In this document: in pieces, positions 22,901-34,611 of the stretch | Layout of the letters: every line of letters starts with the position of its first letter | How positions within the stretch are numbered: position 1 is the first letter of the stretch | The notes under the pieces: generated by a model | Database searches by the model: none | What the model was told of the DNA's origin: nothing | What the model saw: only the letters and a program-made list of their open reading frames with translations | Assembly (NCBI GenBank): GCA_039090855.1 | Contig: CM077027.1 | Span: 103,830,424 to 103,894,423, forward strand | DNA from: Macrothele yani | Taxonomy: Eukaryota; Arthropoda; Arachnida; Araneae; Macrothelidae | Length of the DNA stretch: 64,000 nt | Reading direction: 5' to 3' | Position numbers and translations under genes: made by a program

Positions 22901-25900
22901 ATGGCCAAACCCTCCAAAATGACTCCACAACTTAAATCTTGGCCCTCAGTCTCCGGCAGCTGGAATGTACCTGGCCAAGGCAGCGGCCAGTGCGACATGA
23001 AGGGAGAGGGTGCTAAGAATCCCCGGAGGACCGGACTAGGCTGCCATCTGATGCTGACCTTGGCAACGTACAATGGACGCTCCCTATCTTCTGATTCAAG
23101 GCTTCTTGAATTGGAAGAGGAACTACAAAGGATCAAGTGGGACATCGTGGGGCTAAGTGAGGTAAGGAGAAAAGGAGAAGATCTCATCGAACTGAAAAGT
23201 GGACATCTCTTCTACTATCGTGGGACAGATACTGGCAGAACTAGTGGTGTTGGATTTATAATAAACAAGAAACTGAAGGATAAAGTTGTAGAAGTTGAAA
23301 GTTCCTCTGACAGAGCTGCACGGCTTGTTATCCAACTCTCGAAAAGATACCAGGCTCAGATTATTCAAACTTATGCACCCACCACAAGTCATCCTGAAGA
23401 AGAAATTGAAGAATTTTATGAGGAAATTTGTCATCTAAATAATAAAGGTAAGCAGCACTTGAAAATAATTATGGGAGATTTCAATGCAAAAATAGGGCAA
23501 CGGCAACAAAATGAAACTTCAGTAGGTAAATTCGGTCACGGCAACAGAAACCAGCGTGGAAATACTCTCGTTGAGTTTGCAGAGGCAGAAGGGTTTTTCA
23601 TCTTGAACTCCTTCTTCAAGAAAAAACCACACAGGAAATGGACATGGAGACATCCAAATGGGACGACAAGTGAAATTGATTTTATTATGTGTAACAAAAA
23701 ATTCGTCATAGAAGACTGCAGTGTGCTAAACAAGTTCAACACAGGTAGTGACCATAGATTGGTGAGATGTAAGATGCACCTCAACACTAAACTTGAACGT
23801 GGCAAGCTCATAAGACAAACAAAATCTATTGACATAACCAACCTTAAAAACACCATAATACCTTCAAGTTGGAACTGAAGAACAGGTTCTCTGCTTTAGA
23901 AGGCCTAACATCGGAAGAAGTGGACATCTCTGAAGTTAACAGAAAAGTAACCAAAGCTCTTATGGAAACAGCAACAAAATTAGCTGGGTCTAAGAACAAG
24001 TTGCATGTAAATAAATTATCAGGAAAAACGAAAATGTTGATGCAAAAAAGAAGAGAGATGAGGACAACTAAAGAAGATGTGACTTCCAAAGTGGAATATA
24101 TAGAGCTATGCAAGACAGTAAGAAAAAGTATCACTGAAGACGTAAGAAAATTCTTTTGCATTTTTGAACTTCACTTTTAGTTGGTAAAGTTCGATGAACA
24201 CTTACCGCACGTGGGGCTTGGCTTTCAATCCATATTTCCGTTATCGGAAGTAAATTGAAAAAGTAAGAAAATTCAACTGTGAACTAGTGAGGAAAGCAAT
24301 TGAAAACAACCAAAGCCTAAAGATAGCAAAGGGACATCTCAGTAAGGGAAGAAAACAGATTATGGCACTGAGAAAAGAAGATGGTTCTGTAACAAGAAAT
24401 AGAGGCGAAATTTTGACAAGAGTGAAAGATTTCTACTCCAAATTATATGAAAGGGATGATACATGCACTCCAGACATCATGAAAGATACCAGTACCAGAG
24501 TTCCTCCAGTCCTTCCAGCAGAAGTTGCACATGCAATCAAGAACATGAAGCGGGGAAAAGCTCCAGGAGAAGATGGAATTACTGTAGACATCATACAAGA
24601 AGCAAGTGGAGAAATCGAAACAGTACTCGCCCAAATTTTCACTCGATGCCTTAATGAAGGAAAGATTCCTGAGGATTGGAACAACGCTACAATGATCCTG
24701 CTACATAAGAAAGGTGACATTGAGGATCTCGGAAACTACAGACCTATCAGCCTCCTATCAGTAGTCTATAAAATCTTCACTAAAGTTCTTTCACACCGCT
24801 TGAAGGTAACACTGGACATGGCTCAACCGAGAGAACAAGCTGGATTCAGGAGTGGCTACAGCACAATAGATCATATCCATGTGCTGAGAGAACTAATTGA
24901 AAGAGCGAGGGAATATGAACTTCCATTGTGCATGGCTTTTATCGATTATGAAAAAGCCTTTGATTCGGTGAAACCATCAGCAGTTACAATGGCTCTGAAA
25001 ACCTGCGGTATTGAAGATGTATACATTAATATTATTAATAACATATATGAAAATGCAAGTGCAAAGATTAGGCTGTTTGAAAATACAACACACATAAAAA
25101 TTGGAAAGGGAGTGAGACAAGGTGACACCATATCTCCGAAGCTCTTTAATGCCACATTGGAGGGTGTTTTTCAGTCACTGAGCTGGGAAAACAAGGGGAT
25201 AAAGATTAATGGAGATTATCTAACCCACCTTCGTTTTGCTGATGACGTAGTCATTTTTGCAACTAGCCCATCAGAGCTGCAGAGTATGATCCAGGAACTT
25301 GCTGACAAGAGTAAAGAAGTGGGATTAAAAATGAACTTTCAGAAAACAAAAGTGATGTTCAATGCTTTTACAAGAAATGAAGATTTATCGATTGATGGAG
25401 AAAAGCTGGAGATAACAGACACGTACGTTTATCTTGGACAGCAGATATCAAGTGAGGGTCACATTGATGAAGAAATTAATCGGCGTACAAAACTTGCCTG
25501 GAGAGCTTTTGGAAGAAACAGCATAATTTTCAAGAGCAATATGCCATTATGTCTTAAAAGAAAAGTGTTTGATCAATGCATCCTTCCAGTGCTTACGTAT
25601 GGTGCAGAGACGTGGACCTTAACTAAAAGAGACATACAAAGGCTGCAGACAACTCAAAGAAGCATGGAGAGGTGCATAGTTGGTGTAACCAGGAGAGATA
25701 AGAAGAGGAACTCGTGGATCCGAAAATGACAAGAGTGGAAGACATCATGATCAGAGTTAAATCCCTGAAATGGCAATGGGCTGGACATACTGCCAGAAGG
25801 ACAGATCATCGATGGACAGCCGAAATTTTAGATTGGATTCCAAGGGACAGGAAAAGACCCAGAAGAAGACCACATGGGAGATGGGTGGATGAAATTCGAA

Positions 25901-25998
25901 AGTATGCAGGGGTGACATGGAGGAGACTGGCACAAGACAGACCGTTGTTAAGGAAACTTGGGGAGACCTTCGTCCAGCAGTGGATTGATAATGGTTGA
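22901..25998 (+). pseudogene. RTE LINE polyprotein, copy 2, three breaks
   Basis: The endonuclease part (22901-23878) carries SEVRRKG, MGDFNAKIG and GSDHRLV. One A is missing near 23845-23850, ending this frame early. The linker continues at 23869 until a 109-base insertion at 24154-24262. Reverse transcriptase then runs 24287-25729 without break and includes FIDYEKAFDSV, KGVRQGDTISPKLFN and LRFADDVVIFA, so the RT core is intact here. Another single A is missing at ~25727, shifting the last ~90 codons (GHTARRTDHRW and RPLLRKLGETF). Copy 1 is intact at all three sites, so the breaks arose after the copies separated. Confidence 0.94.
24154..24262. mobile_element. Unidentified 109-base insertion in LINE copy 2
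   Basis: It is absent from copy 1 and bounded by the perfect 12-base direct repeat 'gtaagaaaattc' (24142-24153 and 24263-24274). The insert contains a small hairpin ('tttccg' / 'cggaag' around 24234-24250) and a GC-richer middle ('cttaccgcacgtggggc'). It ends 'ttgaaaaa'. The duplication length fits retroposition. I cannot match it to a known small RNA. Confidence 0.8.
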
Positions 25999-26018
25999 CA
26001 ATGATGATGATGATGATA

Positions 26019-27134
26019 TACACACACACACATTTTTTTCATATTCCATGTAACATGTTGCATGTAACATGTTGTTGACAGGTATCTCTAATTCATTTGC
26101 TCTTCAGTGTGTGTGTGTGTGTATAACAAAATTCCAACATCTTTTATCAAAAAAACTTTAAGAAAGATTATTCTGAATAATAGAGTAAGGTTAGCAGATC
26201 TGTTTTAATTTCTACAAAGTTAATAAAATGATTCTGGCCAATGAAAGCTTTTTTTAGGAAGTTGGTCTAGAGGATGCATATTAGCTACAAAAAGGAACCT
26301 TAGTGCTATGGACAGGACAGTCCTATTAAAAAAAATACATATAAAATCACACAAAAAAACCCTTTAAAATTTGATTATAAAATAAAATAAAAATAAATGA
26401 AAAGAAAATTAGGTATTCACTGACTAGAATAACTAAATTAAAAATAGTATAACTAACGTTAAAATGAATAGGATTATGTATTGTTTGTAGAGGTTCACTA
26501 AGGAATTAAATACAAATAAATACTATTAAATACACTGCTTGTGTATTTGATGTTATTTTCATGTATTCTGGAGAGAAAATTCTACTCTTTCTGAACAACC
26601 AGGAAATTCTTAGTGGCATATTTCTCTTGTTTAAAACTTTGCGGGTAGGTTCCTTTGCCGTGCGTGGAAGCCTTCAGACCCTCCCCTAGCTGCACCCCGA
26701 ATCTAGGGCGTGGCCCAAGAGAAAGTTAGGGGAGAAAAGTTTCGGCCATGTTTTTGATTTTAGTGGCATAAAAGTTACATAAGAGGTAAGCTCTCTTCTT
26801 TGTTCTTGAAGTTTAGGAGTTCCTAGTTCTTTTTAAGAACTTTTTAAGCTGGGCTGCCTTTTCTATTTTTACATAAGGCAATTAGGTGCATGCATGTCTA
26901 TATACTTTGTGTTTTTTTCTCTTTCACTTTACATGGAACTCTAGCGTTATTTAGGGCACTTTGGCTAAGTAGCTGGCCGCTTTATTGTACTTATAGTCAA
27001 CGATGTTTTCAAAGTTGGAAAGAACGTAATTGCTACATCTTTAAGCACTTAAAGCACTTCTGGAATACTTTGTATATATTGCAACTAAAAGTTAAAATCA
27101 TGTAATCTTCACAAAGCATTTTTTAGTTAGTTAT
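26019..27134. other. Unassigned intronic DNA
   Basis: The first ~100 bases hold (CA)n and a duplicated 'atgtaacatgttgcatgtaa'-like block, then 'ggtatctctaattca', which matches the inverse of 32117-32150 (repeat D). The rest is AT-rich with no gene. A GC-richer patch at 26640-26740 has no recognised feature. Confidence 0.5.
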
Positions 27135-29325
27135 TATCATTTACGCTTTCCAACTGTAGGTTGAAGATGCGTATATGCTCCAGCTTTGTCCATCCGTCTG
27201 TCCGCACGATAACTGGCGTAAAAATGGGTCCATTTCGATGAAGTTTTAGTATGTGGTAGGGGACCACCCGAGGACGAACCCTATTGAAAATGGGACAAAT
27301 GGGGTCAAAGGTCACGACGTAGGAACGGGATCATTCCATTACTCTTATGCGTCATAACTTGTGTAAATATGGTTCGATTTCAATGAAAGTAAACTATGTG
27401 GTAGGAGACCTGCTAGGGACGAACCCTATTAAAAATGGGACAAATGGGGTCAAAGGTCACGACGTAGGAGCGGGATCATTCCATTACCCTTATACGTCAT
27501 AATTTGCATAAATATGGTTCGATTTCTATGAAAGTTTACTATGTGGTAGGAGACCGCCTGGGGACGAACCCTATTCAAAATGGGTGAAGTAGGGTTAAAG
27601 GTCACGACATAAGATCGGGGTGCATTCCATTGCCCTTATGCGTCATAACGTGCGTAAAAATGGTTTGATTTCGATGAAATTTCAGTATGTAGTAGGGGAC
27701 CACCTGGGCACGAACCCTATTGAAAATGGACGAAATGTGGTCAAAGGTCAGGACATAGGATTGCGATCCTTTCCATTGCCCTTATCCCATATTATTAAGG
27801 TGGACGTCAAGTAATTTTGCTTGCTATACTTCCAATGGAAAAACTTTTGTACACATTTCCTTCAAAATTAATGTGTTTCCAAGGATGAAGATTTGAACAT
27901 CGATTAAAATAACTTCATATTATAACTTGGAAAACTTAATATTTTCTAAAACATAACCATAATTATATTAAAAATCAATAACTTTTTCTTTGGTGGTGTT
28001 GAAACCAGAGAAAAGATGGCGCGACCTGTACTTTGATGACGTCAGTGGACAAAAAAATGTTGGATTGCATAATTACGGTTATGGTTTAGAAAATATTAAG
28101 TATTCCAAGTTATGAAATGAAGCTATTTTAATCGATGTTCAAATTTTCATCCTTGTGAACAAATTAATTGTCCAGAAAAAGATGGCGCAACCTGTATTTT
28201 CATGACGTCAGTAGACAAACAAATGTTGAATTGCATAATTATGGTTATGTTTTAGAAAATATTAAGTATTGCAAGTTATAAAATGAATATGTTTTAATCG
28301 ATGTTCAAATTTTCATCCTTGGGAACGCATTAATTTTGAAGAAAATGTGTACAAAAGTTTTTCCATTGGAAGTATAGGAAGCAAAGTTACTTGACGTCCA
28401 CCTTAAAGTAGCAATTCTTGTATGTATGTATGTATGTATGTACATTTTATTTTGAAAACGGCTCTAAGAATTTTGATGAAAGTCGTTAACCTACCGTTTT
28501 CTGGTACTAGAAATCAATTTAGCTTGATCTCGACTTTAGAAGAATTCGTTTAGTGGGTTAAATAATCATCCCGAATTATAACGTTTATAGTGATGGCGTT
28601 GTTCCATTAATGTTACCGATGCTTAGAAATCTTATGACGTCACAACTCGCGTTTGAGAATGTTGGCGCGCGGTCACGCCATCTGTCTCTTTACATCACGC
28701 GTTGTGTGTGGTTCCTATTAAAGTTTTATGACATCACACTTTTGCAGCAGGCAGATGGTCGCGATTCCCATCTGCCTCATTACGTCACGCGTTGTGTGCG
28801 TATGTCCGTCAGCACAATAACTCGCGTAACAACCGTTTGATTTCGATGAAATGTTAGTATCTGGTAGAGTATCACCTGGGGAGGAACCCTATTTAAAGTG
28901 AACGAAGTGGGGTCAAAGGTCAGTACATAGGAGAGGGATCCATTCCACTGCTATTATGCGCCATTAACGTAAAAAGGTTTGATTTCGATGAAATTTTAGT
29001 ATGTGGTAGGGGACAGCCTGGCGACAAACCTTGTTGAAAATAGGCGAAATGGGGTCAATGGTTAGGACACAGGAGCGGGATCTATTCCATAGCCCTTATG
29101 CATCATAACTTACGTAAAAATGCTTTGATTGCAACAAAACTTTATCATGTTATTTCGGAGGTATACCAAGCCGGTTCTGTTGAATATCATCGAAATGTGA
29201 TCAAAGGTCAGGGCACAGGACCGAGATTTATTCCACAGCCATTATTCTCATAACTTGAATAATGATTTCTGTAATGTTGGAAAGCGTATTATAATCAATG
29301 CATTGCATGATTTTACTAACTTGTT
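27135..29325 (+). repeat. Composite repeat C, copy 1
   Basis: It has three modules. Module 1 (27190-27790) is four to five ~145 base tandem units with 'gatttcgatgaaatttta', 'gtatgtggtaggggacca', 'aaccctattgaaaatggg' and 'ggtcaaaggtca'. Module 2 (27790-28405) is a palindromic core whose ends are 'aaggtggacgtcaagtaa' and its inverse; here it holds a ~170 base internal duplication (28010-28165 / 28170-28330). Module 3 (28420-29315) starts with (GTAT)n and continues with more units of the module 1 type. Outermost inverted matches 'tacgctttccaac' (27152) and 'gttggaaagcgta' (29276) may be the element ends. No transposase was seen. A second copy lies at 60164-62053. Confidence 0.85.
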
Positions 29326-29807
29326 TTATTATTTCATTTTTTGTTCAAGGAGATGTGTGTTGTTGGAGAGAAGGGAGTTCAATATTCAAGTTCACTTTCA
29401 GGAATCTGTTCTTTTTAAAAAATTATTATTTTTTATTATATGGCATTTTTGAATAAGAGTTTTTCACTGCAAAGCATTATAATCTGTAATACTTTGGTAT
29501 TGCTATTCTGGTTTAAATTCTCTCTTAGGAGGTTGGGTTGCTTGGCATTGTGTTATTACTGAATTATCCTTGTGTTTCCACCAGTCACTCTCTCAACTTG
29601 TGTTTTTTTGTAATCGTTTTTCTGTTTTTTTTTTAGTAGCAGATGACGAGCATGGGTTGGGCCAGGAAAGCTATAGATGCATGCAAAAATAATATTATCT
29701 TGTGTTTTGACGTGCAACTCAGGGGAAGTTGTGATATATTTAAAAAAAAATTTTTTTTGGTGGGCATGTTACTTGCATCTATGGCTTTGCAGAAACCCAT
29801 TTCCAAC
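29326..29807. other. Unassigned intronic DNA
   Basis: AT-rich, with poly-T runs and only short open frames. Confidence 0.5.
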
Positions 29808-29809
29808 TA

Positions 29810-31792
29810 CCGTATATACTCGCGTGTAAGTCGACCCCCCACTTTCAGAGGAAAAAATCGTAAGAAATCGGAAACTCGCGTATAAGTCTATTCTGGAATG
29901 AGAAAAAAAAAATTCAAAGAATTTACTCAAAAACATTTGAAAACGAAAAAAATTATATATATAATACTAAATTTAATTTGCATACCCAAAAACTTCATCG
30001 GAACCCTTCAAAATCCGATTCAGAGTCAGACTCGCCAAACAGTTAAAAAAATCTTTCTCCGTCATTGGCGCGTCATCATAAACATCAGTATTCCCATCTA
30101 TGCCTGTGTCATCAGAATCACTGTCATCATCACTCATAAAAATCTCATCATCCTCTGTGTCATCAAGTTTGTTACTAATGCAACATTTCTGGAATGATTT
30201 CACGACCATTTCCGCAGGTATCGCATCCCAAGCATCCTTGACCCATCGCGCAATCAAAATGATATCCGGCTTCTTTAGATTTCCGCCCTTGGTTTCAGTC
30301 GGCAAATCGGAACTTATCCAATTTGCCCAATACCTCCACACATTGTCCTTGAAGGGCTTATTAAGGCAGACATCTAGTGGTTGAAGAACAGATGTCAACC
30401 CTCCTGGGATGACAGCAAGAGTTGTTTTTGAATTTTCTGCAGTTTTTCACTTCTGCACAACAGTGTGCAACAAACATATCCCACACCAAAAGAGAAGGTT
30501 TCCTCAAAAGTGCACCTGGCCTTTTGTTCCACACATTCTTTAACCAGTCAATTGTTCCGGATTCGTTCATTGTTCCGGATTCGTTCATCCATCTTTTTTC
30601 ATGGGAATGAACGAGCACACCAGACGGAAAGACAACGCTTTTCAGCAGTTTTGCGTTTGAAAATAATTACCGGAGGTAGCTTACTGCAATCAGCCAAACA
30701 GGAAAGAGCAACCGTGAAACTGGATTTTTCGTGGCCAGTCGTTTTGATCAAGATATTTTTTCGCCCTTTTGGTTCACCGTCTTATTTCCAGGAAGGTCGA
30801 AACACATGGCGGTTTCATCCATGTTCCGTATTTGGGAAAGTTCAAAAGCAGTCTCTTTTCTCTTTTGAATTGCATACTTTTAAAATTCCATTATCTTTGC
30901 TTCAAGGTAACGAGGTAACTTTTGTGCAATTTTGGTGCGCTGGCGTTGACACAACCCATAGTGGTTCATGAACCTTGTGCACCAACCTGGTGAGGCACGA
31001 AAAGTGTTATTTGCGGCTGCAAACTTTTCATCTTTTGCGAGCTTCATTGCTCGCAAACGTATACCAGTTTGCGTTACAATGTAACCATTTTGTCTGCAGC
31101 CCACAATCCAATCATTCCAGACACTTTCCAGTTCTGGGAAAGATGTCGTTCCAGGGCGCAGCGCCTTTTGCGATTTTGGGATTTCACCAAGTCCGTTTTT
31201 TTACGCCAATCTCGAATCAGTTTTTCGTTAATGCCAAATTCATGTGAAGCAGCACAGTTAGTATTTTCTGCAAAAGAAACCACTTTCAACTTGAATCCTG
31301 TGTTATAGGACATCCGTTTCTTTACACAATCCGTGTCACCCATAATAGAAGAAGCGAGACATGTGCAATTAAGAACAAGAAAAACACATGCGATTAAGAA
31401 CAAGCAACACCTAACACTGGCTGTTGCATGGCTCCGTTACGTCGAAGGTCAGCGCGATCAACTGGTAGTCGGAAGGGCGGAGCTTTCTATGCGTGGCTGT
31501 GACTGCGCTGTGGATACGCAAAGCCAGGAGAGAGGAGACTTTTCAAAGCGTGGAAAAATTTGGAGGGTCGCGATTTCGTAATTCTACCAGATCAGTGTTT
31601 TTTCTTTCTTTCTCTTTCGGAGGGTTGCGATTTCATAATTAATACCGCATCGGCATTTTTATTTCTTTTGGGATGGATTGCCTTTTGTCTCACGGGAAGA
31701 AATTTTTTTAGACCCCGCGTATAAGTCGACCCCATTACTTTGAAGCTCTCATTTTGTCCTAAATTTCTCGACTTATACGCGAGTATATACGG
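29810..31792 (-). mobile_element. pogo/Tigger-type transposon
   Basis: Inverted ends 'ccgtatatactcgcgtgtaa' and, from the right, 'ccgtatatactcgcgtataa' are flanked by TA (29808-29809 and 31793-31794). Length is 1,983 bp. A second internal copy of the end motif ('cgcgtataagt') lies near each end. It carries one broken transposase. Confidence 0.95.
29976..31343 (-). pseudogene. pogo/Tigger-like transposase
   Basis: It begins MGDTDCVKKRMSYNTGFKL (HTH of the Psq/CENP-B kind, to ~31080) and continues in another frame with a CENP-B-type second HTH (ASPGWCTRFMNHYGL, ~30980). Catalytic blocks read in pieces: DETAMCFDLPGNKT around 30785-30830, LLVWDMFVAHCC around 30470-30510, and SVLQPLDVCLNKPFK near 30360-30390, a DDD triad. 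The C-terminus is Asp-rich (DDEIFMSDDDSDSDD). An exact 18-base duplication near 30556-30592 repeats NESGT. At least three frame changes disable it. Length (~455 codons) fits Tigger-like enzymes. Confidence 0.92.
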
Positions 31793-31794
31793 TA

Positions 31795-32150
31795 GGTCTT
31801 TGTGGAGGTGAGAAAATGCAGAGTTTTGCTGGTCCTTGATAAAGCCAAGGCTCGATATTCTCGACACTTTCTACTTTCAGTTTGCTTTTATTTATCCCCT
31901 TTTTACTGATACCTGTCAGTATATGAGTTTTACTATGTCGTTTTAGGAGTATTGGTTGAAAAATTGTTATTGCTTTTGTATCTTCTTAAATAGTATGTGG
32001 ATTTTGAATATTCGTGACTGCTGCGTTGCACGTCTCGATCTTCAGGTTTTTTGAAATTTTTTTCTTAAATTCTTATGTAATATCTTTGATTTTGTCTCTC
32101 TCTATATATACACACACACACACACTGAAGAGCAATTGAATTAGAGATAC
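31795..32150. repeat. Dispersed repeat D
   Basis: Positions 31800-31875 match the inverse of 22390-22460 ('ttgctggtccttgataaagc'). Positions 31975-32120 resemble the inverse of 22140-22250. Positions 32117-32150 match the inverse of 26075-26105. It includes a (CA)n tract at ~32108-32125. It is non-coding. Confidence 0.7.
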
Positions 32151-32154
32151 CTGT

Positions 32155-32505
32155 CTAGTAACGTGTAGCACCACCTTTCGCCCCGATGATGGCAGCGATT
32201 TGGAAGACAGCGGAAAGCGTTGGTAAGCCATACGGATCCACGACCCGTGAACAAGCTCCCACAGTTCACGAAGATTTGATGGAGGGGGTCAGAGCCTCGA
32301 ACATCTCTCTCGAGGGCATCCCAGATGTGCTCGATGGGGTTAAGGTCAGGTGACCTTACTGGCCAAGGAAGCGAGGTCATGTCGGTGGAGTGTTCATCCA
32401 ACCATTCGGATACAATTCAGGAGCGATTGTCTTGTTGCAGGATGAGGTTCCCAGTGGGATGTTGAAGATGCACAAACGCGAGCAAATGGTCATCCAGGAC
32501 CGATA
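32155..32505 (-). pseudogene. Tc1-like transposase C-terminal remnant
   Basis: The minus-strand frame reads NLILQQDNRS near 32430 (second catalytic Asp), then after a stop LPWPVRSPDLNPIEHIWD (third catalytic residue Glu), LERDVRG, and the family C-terminus RCHHRGERWCYTLL. About 115 codons remain. It is a different Tc1 family from those at 4741 and 11319. No left terminal repeat was recognised. Confidence 0.85.
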
Positions 32506-32529
32506 CCGTTCTCCTCGGAACATCTTTTG

Positions 32530-33770
32530 AGAATAACTCCTGTTTAAAATAACGTGTAGTTTTCTCACCAGGGGCGTTGATGTATTCTTCTTTTTGTTGA
32601 TATCTCTGCTTCCAAGAGTCCGATTTGAAAATAATATTTCTTTGTTGGAGAGCATTTCCGATGTAAAATGTTTCTCATATAGTTTCAAAATTTTCAAGTA
32701 ATGAATAGATTTTCTGCTGGGGCGTAAAAATTAATCGCAACTCCAATTTAAAAAATTCTTCTTGCATCGGATACAGCTCCTAATGAGAAATGTTTTACAT
32801 ATAATTTCTAATTTTTGATAAAAAAAGAATGGTTTGGCCACCAGGGGGCATAAATGTATATTTATGCTTCTAATGTATTTGCAGCAAAATTTAAGCATCT
32901 GGAAACTTGATTAAAAAAATTCTTTTATGAACCGATACTGCTCACTGCAGACAATCTTTTCAGAATACTTCTTAAAATAATGCACAGTTTTTCTGCCAAG
33001 GGCGTAGACGCATATCTTATTTTTGTTGATATCTCTGCTTGTAAGAGTTCGATTTGAAAAATTCTCTCTTTGTTGGAGAGCGTTTTCACTGTGAAATGCC
33101 TCTCATATAATTTGAAATTTTCTTAACACACAGTCGTGTCACTAGAGGGTGTAAGTTCACTTTTCCGTTTAAGGCAATTTCTGCGGGACTAAAAACACAA
33201 TATAAAAAATTCTTTTTCGGTCAGATACTACTAACTGTGAAAACTTTTTGTGTGTATTTTCTTCCTAATCTGTTTTTCTCAATATCTCTGTTTCTACATA
33301 TGCGATTAAAAAAAAATTCTTAAAACTCCAGATGCCATTCACTTTGTGGTACACTTAAGGTTAATGTTTGAGGAGTTTTATAGTTCACAGTTCTGTCTCT
33401 AGATGGTGTTTATGTGCTTCTGTTTGCAGCTGTTTCTCCTCTTCTAAAAACCCTATTGAATTTTTTTTTACTGTATGCCATTTGCTACAATAGAGATGTG
33501 GAGCATTATCTTCCTTAAATAATCCACAGATTTTCTTGCTATCTCTGCTTCCGGGAGATGTATTTGAAAAGTTTTTTCCTTAGCATAGCTTTTTCCATGA
33601 ATATTTTTTGCCTATTTTCAACTATCCCATAATGCAAAGTTCTTCTGCTAGAAGGTGTAGAAATATATCATGTTACCTTATAAATATATAATATCTCTGT
33701 GCTTGAAAACAGTTTTAAATTGTGCAGGATTTTTATAACCTCGTGTCGCACTGCATTTACTTAGTTCTAT
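32530..33770 (+). repeat. Family A repeat array, copy 2
   Basis: Same orientation as 1-865. About eight diverged units carry 'atatctctgcttc' and 'gatttgaaaaattctt' blocks and 'ccaccagggggc' variants. Unit spacing is irregular (~110-155 bases) and divergence grows to the right. Confidence 0.82.
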
Positions 33771-33889
33771 AAAATAGCTTTCAGGAATTTCGGTCTCCAC
33801 TTGCAATCACCCCTAGAAGTCTTGTGTAACCTACAATATTCCTCTGAATTTATGTTTTTTCACCGATGTTTTAGGAGAATTGTCTCAGC

Positions 33890-34611
33890 TTTCCTTATGT
33901 CTACAGGAACATGATGTTAACTTGCAAACTGTAACGAATCATATCAGTAGTGTAAAAAAGAAACTTAATAGACATGAAATGTAATGACTGCTCAAACCTG
34001 GAGGATTTCACAAATGATGTCCAACTAGACAGTGGAACTGGGCAATCTAAATTTAAAGATATAAATTTAAAAGCTAAAGGAAATGCAGTGTGCGTTTGAT
34101 AAGTCAAATAAAATAGATTCACTTATCAGCAATATTGATTTGCGTTTTGAAACACTAAATAATGACCTCATTGTAAAATGTGCAGTTAAGTCACGAACTT
34201 TGGCATTCATCACTGATGCAGACACATTTCAAAATTACGGGATTCAAGATGTCAAATCCTTGATAGAAAATTTTCAAATGCCTTTAACACAGGCCAAGGT
34301 TGAACTGGAAAATGTGGTTGGATAATTCATTCAGCTGAAAAGTGATGCTAAAGATAATCACCTATCTGACTTACAAAAGGAACAACTGCTTTCTGAAAAC
34401 GCATGTTTCTTGAAAACTACAAATATTAAAAAACATTTTGGCACTAGTAGAAATATCCAGTTAATTTCCCTTATCTGCTTTTGCAAGTGATGTTAGGTGC
34501 AGTTTCATGAAGAGAATCCAGGGTGATTGGAGGGGCAGTTTAAACTTACAAACATTGAATGCTCTCATGAGTATTGAGTTTGAAGGTTTGTCCGAAGACA
34601 AGTTTGACCCC
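33890..34611 (+). pseudogene. hAT-like transposase C-terminal remnant
   Basis: An 80-codon open frame (34083-34325) with coding-like composition is followed, after stops, by more coding-like sequence. Near 34510-34610 it reads FMKRIQGDWRGSLN, LNALMSIEFEG and SEDKFDP, matching the C-terminal dimerisation region of hAT transposases and their domesticated relatives. The 5' part is missing. It is cut at ~34612 by the next element. Confidence 0.7.

Larger units (their letters stand above)
22709..26018 (+). mobile_element. RTE-type LINE, copy 2
   Basis: Near-identical to copy 1 in the opposite orientation. The 5' end is 'gggatgtaaggtcaggtg' at ~22711, and the 3' tail is (ATG)n at about 25993-26018 followed by (CA)n. 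Differences from copy 1 are single substitutions, three single-base indels and a 109-base insertion. Confidence 0.94.

Noticed and set aside
27190..27814. Repeated peptide gene, from recurrent GDHLGTNPIENG-like translations
   Set aside because: The frame shifts between units and stops occur; the periodicity is that of a non-coding tandem repeat.
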